Assembly: GCA_035771175.1 (NCBI GenBank)
Contig: CM069594.1
Location: forward strand, 15,595,670-15,659,669
From: Paratinospora sagittata
Taxonomy: Eukaryota; Streptophyta; Magnoliopsida; Ranunculales; Menispermaceae
Length of the DNA: 64,000 nucleotides
Direction: 5' to 3'
Positions 47,931 to 61,270 of this stretch are shown in pieces; position 1 is the stretch's first letter; each line of letters opens with the position of its first letter. Below the pieces are notes generated by a model. It did no database searches. It worked only from the letters and a program-made list of their open reading frames with translations, and was not told the DNA's origin. The translations under genes were made by a program, and so were the position numbers.

Positions 47931-50900
47931 TGATTTGTTTTTTTGAATTCTATGTTTTGGCATAATAAAATAAATCAATGGAATTGATTTGGATATGAGG
48001 ATATATCTTATAGCTTGGATGTTCATTTGGCATATATTTTACAGGTTTTCAAAATCCTTTTTGCTGAAAATACAAAGGAGACTATCATTTTTTTTTTGTT
48101 GAAAGCCTCGAGGTTACATGAAACTGCTCCATTTACTGGAAGAAAGAAAGTGATTGTTCTTCTCTTCCTTATATAATGAATTATTGAACTTACTTATAAT
48201 TAAAATTAAATCACTTTTACATCAAGAATGTAATGGTTACGGTGTTGAAACTTGGGGCAGATTTTTGCTCAGTTGCCAATCAAAGGCATGACTTTTCTAT
48301 GATTATATCAATTTTATGCTTGAATTAGTAAAAACAATTGATTGATTTGTTTTTGTATTCTATGTTTTGGCCTGATAAAATAAATCAATGGAATTGATTT
48401 AGATCTGAGGATATATCTTATAGGTTGAATGTTCATTAGGCATATATTTTACAGGTTTTCAAAATCCTTTTTGCTGAAAATACAAAGGAGGCTATCATTT
48501 TTTTTTGTTCAAAGCCTGGAGATTACATGAAACTGCTCCATTTACTGGAAGAACTAACTTACTTATGATTAAAATTAAATCACTTTTACATCAAGAATGT
48601 AATGGTTACAGTGTTGAAACTTGGGGTAGATTTTTTCTCAGTTGTCAATCAAAGGCATGACTTTTCCATAATTATATTAATTTTACGCTTGAATTAGTAA
48701 AAACAACTGATTGATTTGTTTTTTTGAATTCTATGTTTTGGCATAATAAAATAAATCAATGGAATTGATTTGGATATGAGGATATATCTTATAGCTTGGA
48801 TGTTCATTTGGCATATATTTTACAGGTTTTCAAAATCCTTTTTGCTGGAAATACAAAGGAGACTATCATTTTTTTTTTTTGTTGAAAGCCTAGAGATTAC
48901 ATGAAACTGCTCCATTTACTGGAAGAAAGAAAGTGATTGTTCTTCTCTTCCTTATATAATGAATTATTGAACTTACTTATGATTAAAATTAAATCACTTT
49001 TACATCAAGAATGTAATGGTTATGGTGTTGAAACTTGGGGCAGATTTTTGCCCAGTTGCCAATCAAAGGCATGACTTTTCTATGATTATATTAATTTTAT
49101 GCTTGAATTAGTAAAAAGAATTGATTGATTTGTTTTTGTATTCTATGTTTTGGCATGATAAAATAAATCAATGGAATTGATTTGGATATGAGGATATATC
49201 TTATAGGTTGGATGTTCAATAGGCATATATTTTACAGGTTTCAAAATCCTTTTTGATGGAAATACAAATGAGACTCTATCATTTTTTATTTTTGAAAGCC
49301 TAGAGATTACATGAAATTGCTCCATTTACTGGAAGAAAGAAAGTGATTGTTCTTCTTTTTCTTCTATAATGAATTATTGAACTTACTTATGATTAAAATT
49401 AAATCACTTTTACATCAAGAATGTAATGGTTATGGTGTTGAAACTTGGGGCAGATTTTTGCCCAGTTGCCAATCAAAGGCATGACTTTTCTATGATTATA
49501 TTAATTTTATGCTTGAATTAGTAAAAAGAATTGATTGATTTGTTTTTGTATTCTATGTTTTGGCATGATAAAATAAGTCAATGGAATTGATTTGGATATG
49601 AGGATATATCTTATAGGTTGGATGTTCATTAGGCACATATTTTACAGGTTTCAAAATCCTTTTTGTTGGAAATACAAATGAGACTCTATCATTTTTTATT
49701 TTTGAAAGCCTAGAGATTACATGAAATTGCTCCATTTACTGGAAGAAAGAAAGTGATTGTTCTTCTTTTCCTTCTATAATGAATTATTGAACTTACTTAT
49801 GATTAAAATTAAATCACTTTTACATCAAGAATGTAATGGTTATGGCATTGAAACTTGGGGCAGATTTTTGCCAAGTTGCCAATCAAAAGCATGAATTTTC
49901 TATGATTATTTTAATTTTATGCTTGAATTAGTAAAAACAATTGATTGATTTGTTTTTGTATTCTATGTTTTGGCATGATAAAATAAATCAATGGAATTGA
50001 TTTGGATATGAGGATGTATCTTACAGGTTTGATGTTCATCAGGCATATATTTTACAGGTTTTCAAAATCCTTTTTGCTGAAAATACAAAGGAGACTCTAT
50101 CATCTTTTTTTGTTGAAAGCCTAGAGATTACATGAAACTGCTCCATTTACGGGAAGAAAGAAAGTGATTGTTCTTTTTTTCCTTATATAATGAATTATAG
50201 AACTTACTTATGATTAAAATTAAATTACTTTTACGTCAAGAATGTAATGGTTATGGTGTTGAAACTTGGGGCAGATTTTTGCTCAGTTGCTAATCAAAGG
50301 CATGACATTTCCCTGATTATATTAATTTTACGCTTGAATTAGTAAAAACAATTGATTGATTTGTTTTTGAATTCGTTGTTTTGGCATGATAAAATAAATC
50401 AATGGAATTGATTTGGATATGAGGATATATCTTATAGGTTGGATGTTCATTAGGCATATATTTTACAGGTTTTCAAAATCCTTTTTGATGGAAATACAAA
50501 TGAGACTATCAATTTTTTTTGTTGAAAGCCTGGAGATTGCATGAAACTGCTCCATTTACTGGAAGAAAGAAAGTGATTGTTCTTCTCTTCCTTATATAAT
50601 GAATTATTGAACTTACTTATGATTAAAAGTAAATCACTGTTACATCAAGAATGTAATGGTTATGGTGTTGAAACTTGGGGTAGATTTTTGCTCAGTTGCC
50701 AATCAAAGGCATGACTTTTCTATGATTATATTAATTTTATGCTTGAATTAGTAAAAAACAATTGATTGATTTGTTTTTGAATTCTATGTTTTGGCATGAT
50801 AAAATAAAGAAGTGGAATTGATTTGGAAATGAGGATATATCTTATAGCTTGGATGTTCATTAGGCATATATTTTACAGGTTTTCAAAATCCTTTTTGCTG

Positions 50901-53900
50901 AAAATACAAAGGAGACTATCATTTTTTTGTTGTTGAAAGCCTAGAGATTACATGAAACTGCTCCATTTACTGGAAGAAAGAAAGTGATTGTTCTTCTCTT
51001 CCTTATATAATGAATCGTTGAACTTACTAATGATTAAAATTAAATCACTTTTACATCAAGAATGTAATGGTTATGGTGTTGAAACTTGGGGCAGATTTTT
51101 GCCCAGTTGCCAATCAAAGGCATGACTTTTCTATGATTATATTAATTTTATGCTTGAATTAGTAAAAAGAATTGATTGATTTGTTTTTGTATTCTATGTT
51201 TTGGCATGATAAAATAAATCAATGGAATTGATTTGGATATGAGGATATATCTTATAGGTTGGATGTTCAATAGGCATATATTTTACAGGTTTCAAAATCC
51301 TTTTTGATGGAAATACAAATGAGACTCTATCATTTTTTATTTTTGAAAGCCTAGAGATTACATGAAATTGCTCCATTTACTGGAAGAAAGAAAGTGATTG
51401 TTCTTCTTTTTCTTCTATAATGAATTATTGAACTTACTTATGATTAAAATTAAATCACTTTTACATCAAGAATGTAATGGTTATGGTATTGAAACTTGGG
51501 GCAGATTTTTGCCAAGTTGCCAATCAAAAGCATGACTTTTCTATGATTATATTAATTTTATGCTTGAATTAGTAAAAACAATTGATTCATTTGTTTTTGT
51601 ATTCTATGTTTTGGCGTGATAAAATAAATCAATGGAATTGATTTGGATATGAGGATATATCTTACAGGTTTGATGTTCATCAGGCATATATTTTACAGGT
51701 TTTCAAAATCCTTTTTGCTGAAAATACAAAGGAGACTCTATCATCTTTTTTTGTTGAAAGCCTAGATTACATGAAACTGCTCCATTTACTGGAAGAAAGA
51801 AAGTGATTGTTCTTCTTTTCCTTATATAATGAATTATTGAACTTACTTACGATTAAAATTAAATCACTTTTACATCAAGAATGTAATGGTTACGGTGTTG
51901 AAACTTGGGGCAGATTTTTGCTCAGTTGCCAATCAAAGGCATGACTTTTCTATGATTATATCAATTTTATGCTTGAATTAGTAAAAACAATTGATTGATT
52001 TGTTTTTGTATTCTATGTTTTGGCATGATAAAATAAGTCAATGGAATTGATTTGGATATGAGGATATATCTTATAGGTTGGATGTTCATTAGGCACATAT
52101 TTTACAGGTTTCAAAATCCTTTTTGTTGGAAATACAAATGAGACTCTATCATTTTTTATTTTTGAAAGCCTAGAGATTACATGAAATTGCTCCATTTACT
52201 GGAAGAAAGAAAGTGATTGTTCTTCTTTTCCTTCTATAATGAATTATTGAACTTACTTATGATTAAAATTAAATCACTTTTACATCAGGAATGTAATGGT
52301 TATGGCATTGAAACTTGGGGCAGATTTTTGCCAAGTTGCCAATCAAAAGCATGAATTTTCTATGATTATTTTAATTTTATGCTTGAATTAGTAAAAACAA
52401 TTGATTGATTTGTTTTTGTATTCTATGTTTTGGCATGATAAAATAAATCAATGGAATTGATTTGGATATGAGGATATATCTTACAGGTTTGATGTTCATC
52501 AGGCATATATTTTACAGGTTTTCAAAATCCTTTTTGCTGAAAATACAAAGGAGACTCTATCATCTTTTTTTGTTGAAAGCCTAGAGATTACATGAAACTG
52601 CTCCATTTACTGGAAGAAAGAAAGTGATTGTTCTTTTTTTCCTTATATAATGAATTATAGAACTTACTTATGATTAAAATTAAATTACTTTTACGTCAAG
52701 AATGTAATGGTTATGGTGTTGAAACTTGGGGCAGATTTTTGCTCAGTTGCTAATCAAAGGCATGACATTTCCCTGATTATATTAATTTTACGCTTGAATT
52801 AGTAAAAACAATTGATTGATTTGTTTTTGAATTCCTTGTTTTGGCATGATAAAATAAATCAATGGAATTGATTTGGATATGAGGATATATCTTATAGGTT
52901 GGATGTTCATTAGGCATATATTTTACAGGTTTTCAAAATCGTTTTTACTGGAAATACAAATGAGACTATCAATTTTTTTTGTTGAAAGCCTGGAGATTGC
53001 ATGAAACTGCTCCATTTACTGGAAGAAAGAAAGTGATTGTTCTTCTCTTCCTTATGTAATGAATTATTGAACTTACTTATGATTAAAAGTAAATCACTGT
53101 TACATCAAGAATGTAATGGTTATGGTGTTGAAACTTGGGGTAGATTTTTGCTCAGTTGCCAATCAAAGGCATGACTTTTCTATGATTATATTAATTTTAT
53201 GCTTGAATTAGTAAAAAACAATTGATTGATTTGTTTTTGAATTCTATGTTTTGGCATGATAAAATAAAGAAGTGGAATTGATTTGGAAATGAGGATATAT
53301 CTTATAGCTTGGATGTACATTAGGCATATATTTTACAGGTTTTCAAAATCCTTTTTGCTGAAAATACAAAGGAGACTATCATTTTTTTTGTTGTTGAAAG
53401 CCTAGAGATTACATGAAACTGCTCCATTTACTGGAAGAAAGAAGGTGATTGTTCTTCTCTTCCTTATATAATGAATCGTTGAACTTACTAATGATTAAAA
53501 TTAAATCACTTTTACATCAAGAATGTAATGGTTATGGTGTTGAAACTTGGGGCAGATTTTTGCCCAGTTGCCAATCAAAGGCATGACTTTTCAATGATTA
53601 TATTAATTTTATGCTTGAATTAGTAAAAACAATTGATTGATTTGTTTTTGTATTCTATGTTTTGGCATGATAACAGAAAATCAATGGAATTGGCTTGGAT
53701 ATGAGGATATATATATTATAGGTTGGATGTTCATTAGGGATATGTTTTACAGGTTTTCAAAATCCTTTTTGCTAAAAATACAAAGGAGACTATCATTTTT
53801 TTTTGTTGAAAGCCTGGAGATTACATGAAACTACTCAACTTACTGGAAGAAAGAAAGTGATTGTTCTTCTCTTCCTTATATAATGAATTATTGAACTTAC

Positions 53901-56900
53901 TTATGATTAAAATTAAATCACTTTTACATCGAGAATGTAATGGTTATGTTGTTGAAACTGGGGGCAGATTTTTGCTCAGTTGCCAATCAAAGGCATGACT
54001 TTTCCATAATTATATTAATTTTACGCTTGAATTAGTAAAAACAATTGATTGATTTGTTTTTTTGAATTCTATGTTTTGGCATAATAAAATAAATCAATGG
54101 AATTGATTTGGATATGAGGATATATCTTATAGCTTGGATGTTCATTTGGCATATATTTTACAGGTTTTCAAAATCCTTTTTGCTGAAAATACAAAGGAGA
54201 CTATCATTTTTTTTTTGTTGAAAGCCTCGAGGTTACATGAAACTGCTCCATTTACTGGAAGAAAGAAAGTGATTGTTCTTCTCTTCCTTATATAATGAAT
54301 TATTGAACTTACTTATAATTAAAATTAAATCACTTTTACATCAAGAATGTAATGGTTACGGTGTTGAAACTTGGGGCAGATTTTTGCTCAGTTGCCAATC
54401 AAAGGCATGACTTTTCTATGATTATATCAATTTTATGCTTGAATTAGTAAAAACAATTGATTGATTTGTTTTTGTATTCTATGTTTGGCCTGATAAAATA
54501 AATCAATGGAATTGATTTAGATCTGAGGATATATCTTATAGGTTGAATGTTCATTAGGCATATATTTTACAGGTTTTCAAAATCCTTTTTGCTGAAAATA
54601 CAAAGGAGGCTATCATTTTTTTTTGTTCAAAGCCTGGAGATTACATGAAACTGCTCCATTTACTGGAAGAACTAACTTACTTATGATTAAAATTAAATCA
54701 CTTTTACATCAAGAATGTAATGGTTACAGTGTTGAAACTTGGGGTAGATTTTTTCTCAGTTGTCAATCAAAGGCATGACTTTTCCATAATTATATTAATT
54801 TTACGCTTGAATTAGTAAAAACAACTGATTGATTTGTTTTTTTGAATTCTATGTTTTGGCATAATAAAATAAATCAATGGAATTGATTTGGATATGAGGA
54901 TATATCTTATAGCTTGGATGTTCATTTGGCATATATTTTACAGGTTTTCAAAATCCTTTTTGCTGGAAATACAAAGGAGACTATCATTTTTTTTTTTTGT
55001 TGAAAGCCTAGAGATTACATGAAACTGCTCCATTTACTGGAAGAAAGAAAGTGATTGTTCTTCTCTTCCTTATATAATGAATTATTGAACTTACTTATGA
55101 TTAAAATTAAATCACTTTTACATCAAGAATGTAATGGTTATGGTGTTGAAACTTGGGGCAGATTTTTGCCCAGTTGCCAATCAAAGGCATGACTTTTCTA
55201 TGATTATATTAATTTTATGCTTGAATTAGTAAAAAGAATTGATTGATTTGTTTTTGTATTCTATGTTTTGGCATGATAAAATAAATCAATGGAATTGATT
55301 TGGATATGAGGATATATCTTATAGGTTGGATGTTCAATAGGCATATATTTTACAGGTTTCAAAATCCTTTTTGATGGAAATACAAATGAGACTCTATCAT
55401 TTTTTATTTTTGAAAGCCTAGAGATTACATGAAATTGCTCCATTTACTGGAAGAAAGAAAGTGATTGTTCTTCTTTTTCTTCTATAATGAATTATTGAAC
55501 TTACTTATGATTAAAATTAAATCACTTTTACATCAAGAATGTAATGGTTATGGTGTTGAAACTTGGGGCAGATTTTTGCCCAGTTGCCAATCAAAGGCAT
55601 GACTTTTCTATGATTATATTAATTTTATGCTTGAATTAGTAAAAAGAATTGATTGATTTGTTTTTGTATTCTATGTTTTGGCATGATAAAATAAGTCAAT
55701 GGAATTGATTTGGATATGAGGATATATCTTATAGGTTGGATGTTCATTAGGCACATATTTTACAGGTTTCAAAATCCTTTTTGTTGGAAATACAAATGAG
55801 ACTCTATCATTTTTTATTTTTGAAAGCCTAGAGATTACATGAAATTGCTCCATTTACTGGAAGAAAGAAAGTGATTGTTCTTCTTTTCCTTCTATAATGA
55901 ATTATTGAACTTACTTATGATTAAAATTAAATCACTTTTACATCAAGAATGTAATGGTTATGGCATTGAAACTTGGGGCAGATTTTTGCCAAGTTGCCAA
56001 TCAAAAGCATGAATTTTCTATGATTATTTTAATTTTATGCTTGAATTAGTAAAAACAATTGATTGATTTGTTTTTGTATTCTATGTTTTGGCATGATAAA
56101 ATAAATCAATGGAATTGATTTGGATATGAGGATATATCTTACAGGTTTGATGTTCATCAGGCATATATTTTACAGGTTTTCAAAATCCTTTTTGCTGAAA
56201 ATACAAAGGAGACTCTATCATCTTTTTTTGTTGAAAGCCTAGAGATTACATGAAACTGCTCCATTTACTGGAAGAAAGAAAGTGATTGTTCTTTTTTTCC
56301 TTATATAATGAATTATAGAACTTACTTATGATTAAAATTAAATTACTTTTACGTCAAGAATGTAATGGTTATGGTGTTGAAACTTGGGGCAGATTTTTGC
56401 TCAGTTGCTAATCAAAGGCATGACATTTCCCTGATTATATTAATTTTACGCTTGAATTAGTAAAAACAATTGATTGATTTGTTTTTGAATTCGTTGTTTT
56501 GGCATGATAAAATAAATCAATGGAATTGATTTGGATATGAGGATATATCTTATAGGTTGGATGTTCATTAGGCATATATTTTACAGGTTTTCAAAATCCT
56601 TTTTGATGGAAATACAAATGAGACTATCAATTTTTTTTGTTGAAAGCCTGGAGATTGCATGAAACTGCTCCATTTACTGGAAGAAAGAAAGTGATTGTTC
56701 TTCTCTTCCTTATATAATGAATTATTGAACTTACTTATGATTAAAAGTAAATCACTGTTACATCAAGAATGTAATGGTTATGGTGTTGAAACTTGGGGTA
56801 GATTTTTGCTCAGTTGCCAATCAAAGGCATGACTTTTCTATGATTATATTAATTTTATGCTTGAATTAGTAAAAAACAATTGATTGATTTGTTTTTGAAT

Positions 56901-58130
56901 TCTATGTTTTGGCATGATAAAATAAAGAAGTGGAATTGATTTGGAAATGAGGATATATCTTATAGCTTGGATGTTCATTAGGCATATATTTTACAGGTTT
57001 TCAAAATCCTTTTTGCTGAAAATACAAAGGAGACTATCATTTTTTTGTTGTTGAAAGCCTAGAGATTACATGAAACTGCTCCATTTACTGGAAGAAAGAA
57101 AGTGATTGTTCTTCTCTTCCTTATATAATGAATCGTTGAACTTACTAATGATTAAAATTAAATCACTTTTACATCAAGAATGTAATGGTTATGGTGTTGA
57201 AACTTGGGGCAGATTTTTGCCCAGTTGCCAATCAAAGGCATGACTTTTCTATGATTATATTAATTTTATGCTTGAATTAGTAAAAAGAATTGATTGATTT
57301 GTTTTTGTATTCTATGTTTTGGCATGATAAAATAAATCAATGGAATTGATTTGGATATGAGGATATATCTTATAGGTTGGATGTTCAATAGGCATATATT
57401 TTACAGGTTTCAAAATCCTTTTTGATGGAAATACAAATGAGACTCTATCATTTTTTATTTTTGAAAGCCTAGAGATTACATGAAATTGCTCCATTTACTG
57501 GAAGAAAGAAAGTGATTGTTCTTCTTTTTCTTCTATAATGAATTATTGAACTTACTTATGATTAAAATTAAATCACTTTTACATCAAGAATGTAATGGTT
57601 ATGGTATTGAAACTTGGGGCAGATTTTTGCCAAGTTGCCAATCAAAAGCATGACTTTTCTATGATTATATTAATTTTATGCTTGAATTAGTAAAAACAAT
57701 TGATTCATTTGTTTTTGTATTCTATGTTTTGGCGTGATAAAATAAATCAATGGAATTGATTTGGATATGAGGATATATCTTACAGGTTTGATGTTCATCA
57801 GGCATATATTTTACAGGTTTTCAAAATCCTTTTTGCTGAAAATACAAAGGAGACTCTATCATCTTTTTTTGTTGAAAGCCTAGATTACATGAAACTGCTC
57901 CATTTACTGGAAGAAAGAAAGTGATTGTTCTTCTTTTCCTTATATAATGAATTATTGAACTTACTTACGATTAAAATTAAATCACTTTTACATCAAGAAT
58001 GTAATGGTTACGGTGTTGAAACTTGGGGCAGATTTTTGCTCAGTTGCCAATCAAAGGCATGACTTTTCTATGATTATATCAATTTTATGCTTGAATTAGT
58101 AAAAACAATTGATTGATTTGTTTTTGTATT
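45895..58130. repeat. 6118-bp higher-order repeat, two copies
   Basis: 45,895-52,012 and 52,013-58,130 match with constant offset (45,895/52,013, 49,143/55,261, 49,553/55,671, 51,194/57,312; short junctions 48,548/54,666). Shared rare variants include ATTCGTTGTTTTGG near 50,375 and 56,490, and a GCCTAGATTACATG deletion near 51,763 and 57,877. It overlaps the second 4885-bp copy, so the 6118-bp duplication arose later or used that copy as its edge. A monomer at about 54,483 has lost one T relative to its partner. Confidence 0.92.
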
Positions 58131-61100
58131 CTATGTTTTGGCCTGATAAAATAAATCAATGGAATTGATTTGGATCTGAGGATATATCTTATAGGTTGAA
58201 TGTTCATTAGGCATATATTTTACAGGTTTTCAAAATCCTTTTTGTTGAAAATACAAAGGAGACTATCATTTTTTTTTGTTCAAAGCCTGGAGATTACATG
58301 AAACTGCTCCATTTACTGGAAGAACTAACTTACTTATGATTAAAATTAAATCACTTTTACATCAAGAATGTAATGGTTACGGTGTTGAAACTTGGGGTAG
58401 ATTTTTGCTCAGTTGTCAATCAAAGGCATGACTTTTCCATAATTATATTAATTTTACGCTTGAATTAGTAAAAACAATTGATTGATTTTTTTTTTGAATT
58501 CTATGTTTTGGCATAATAAAATAAATCAATGGAATTGATTTGGATATGAGGATATATCTTATAGCTTGGATGTTCATTTGGCATATATTTTACTGGTTTT
58601 CAAAATCCTTTTTGCTGAAAATACAAAGGAGACTATCATTTTTTTTTTGTTGAAAGCCTCGAGGTTACATGAAACTGCTCCATTTACTGGAAGAAAGAAA
58701 GTGATTGTTCTTCTCTTCCTTATATAATGAATTATTGAACTTACTTATAATTAAAATTAAATCACTTTTACATCAAGAATGTAATGGTTATGGTGTTGAA
58801 ACTTGGGGCAGATTTTTGCCCAGTTGCCAATCAAAGGCATGACTTTTCTATGATTATATTAATTTTATGCTTGAATTAGTAAAAAGAATTGATTGATTTG
58901 TTTTTGTATTCTATGTTTTGGCATGATAAAATAAATCAATGGAATTGATTTGGATATGAGGATATATCTTATAGGTTGGATGTTCATTAGGCACATATTT
59001 TACAGGTTTCAAAATCCTTTTTGTTGGAAATACAAATGAGACTCTATCATTTTTTATTTTTGAAAGCCTAGAGATTACATGAAATTGCTCCATTTACTGG
59101 AAGAAAGAAAGTGATTGTTCTTCTTTTCCTTCTATAATGAATTATTGAACTTACTTATGATTAAAATTAAATCACTTTTACATCAAGAATGTAATGGTTA
59201 TGGCATTGAAACTTGGGGCAGATTTTTGCCAAGTTGCCAATCAAAAGCATGAATTTTCTATGATTATTTTAATTTTATGCTTGAATTAGTAAAAACAATT
59301 GATTGATTTGTTTTTGTATTCTATGTTTTGGCATGATAAAATAAATCAATGGAATTGATTTGGATATGAGGATATATCTTACAGGTTTGATGTTCATCAG
59401 GCATATATTTTACAGGTTTTCAAAATCCTTTTTGCTGAAAATACAAAGGAGACTCTATCATCTTTTTTTGTTGAAAGCCTAGAGATTACATGAAACTGCT
59501 CCATTTACTGGAAGAAAGAAAGTGATTGTTCTTTTTTTCCTTATATAATGAATTATAGAACTTACTTATGATTAAAATTAAATCACTTTTACGTCAAGAA
59601 TGTAATGGTTATGGTGTTGAAACTTGGGGCAGATTTTTGCTCAGTTGCTAATCAAAGGCATGACATTTCCCTGATTATATTAATTTTACGCTTGAATTAG
59701 TAAAAACAATTGATTGATTTGTTTTTGAATTCCTTGTTTTGGCATGATAAAATAAATCAATGGAATTGATTTGGATATGAGGATATATCTTATAGGTTGG
59801 ATGTTCATTAGGCATATATTTTACAGGTTTTCAAAATCCTTTTTGATGGAAATACAAATGAGACTATCAATTTTTTTTGTTGAAAGCCTGGAGATTGCAT
59901 GAAACTGCTCCATTTACTGGAAGAAAGAAAGTGATTGTTCTTCTCTTCCTTATATAATGAATTATTGAACTTACTTATGATTAAAAGTAAATCACTGTTA
60001 CATCAAGAATGTAATGGTTATGGTGTTGAAACTTGGGGTAGATTTTTGCTCAGTTGCCAATCAAAGGCATGACTTTTCTATGACTATATTAATTTTATGC
60101 TTGAATTAGTAAAAAACAATTGATTGATTTGTTTTTGAATTCTATGTTTTGGCATGATAAAATAAAGAAGTGGAATTGATTTGGAAATGAGGATATATCT
60201 TATAGCTTGGATGTTCATTAGGCATATATTTTACAGGTTTTCAAAATCCTTTTTGCTGAAAATACAAAGGAGACTATCATTTTTTTGTTGTTGAAAGCCT
60301 AGAGATTACATGAAACTGCTCCATTTACTGGAAGAAAGAAAGTGATTGTTCTTCTCTTCCTTATATAATGAATCGTTGAACTTACTAATGATTAAAATTA
60401 AATCACTTTTACATCAAGAATGTAATGGTTATGGTGTTGAAACTTGGGGCAGATTTTTGCCCAGTTGCCAATCAAAGGCATGACTTTTCTATGATTATAT
60501 TAATTTTATGCTTGAATTAGTAAAAAGAATTGATTGATTTGTTTTTGTATTCTATGTTTTGGCATGATAAAATAAATCAATGGAATTGATTTGGATATGA
60601 GGATATATCTTATAGGTTGGATGTTCAATAGGCATATATTTTACAGGTTTCAAAATCCTTTTTGATGGAAATACAAATGAGACTCTATCATTTTTTATTT
60701 TTGAAAGCCTAGAGATTACATGAAATTGCTCCATTTACTGGAAGAAAGAAAGTGATTGTTCTTCTTTTTCTTCTATAATGAATTATTGAACTTACTTATG
60801 ATTAAAATTAAATCACTTTTACATCAAGAATGTAATGGTTATGGTATTGAAACTTGGGGCAGATTTTTGCCAAGTTGCCAATCAAAAGCATGACTTTTCT
60901 ATGATTATATTAATTTTATGCTTGAATTAGTAAAAACAATTGATTCATTTGTTTTTGTATTCTATGTTTTGGCGTGATAAAATAAATCAATGGAATTGAT
61001 TTGGATATGAGGATATATCTTACAGGTTTGATGTTCATCAGGCATATATTTTACAGGTTTTCAAAATCCTTTTTGCTGAAAATACAAAGGAGACTATCAT

Positions 61101-61270
61101 CTTTTTTTGTTGAAAGCCTAGATTACATGAAACTGCTCCATTTACTGGAAGAAAGAAAGTGATTGTTCTTCTTTTCCTTATATAATGAATTATTGAACTT
61201 ACTTACGATTAAAATTAAATCACTTTTACATCAAGAATGTAATGGTTACGGTGTTGAAACTTGGGGCAGA
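55525..61270. repeat. Segment repeated at 3240-bp spacing
   Basis: About 55,525-58,030 matches about 58,765-61,270 (55,671/58,911 and 57,312/60,552). Between them sits a block resembling 40,230-41,010. The repeat is therefore a duplicated 2.5-kb segment at fixed spacing, not a perfect tandem unit. One diagnostic difference is AAGTCAATGG at 55,693 versus AAATCAATGG at 58,933. Confidence 0.82.
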
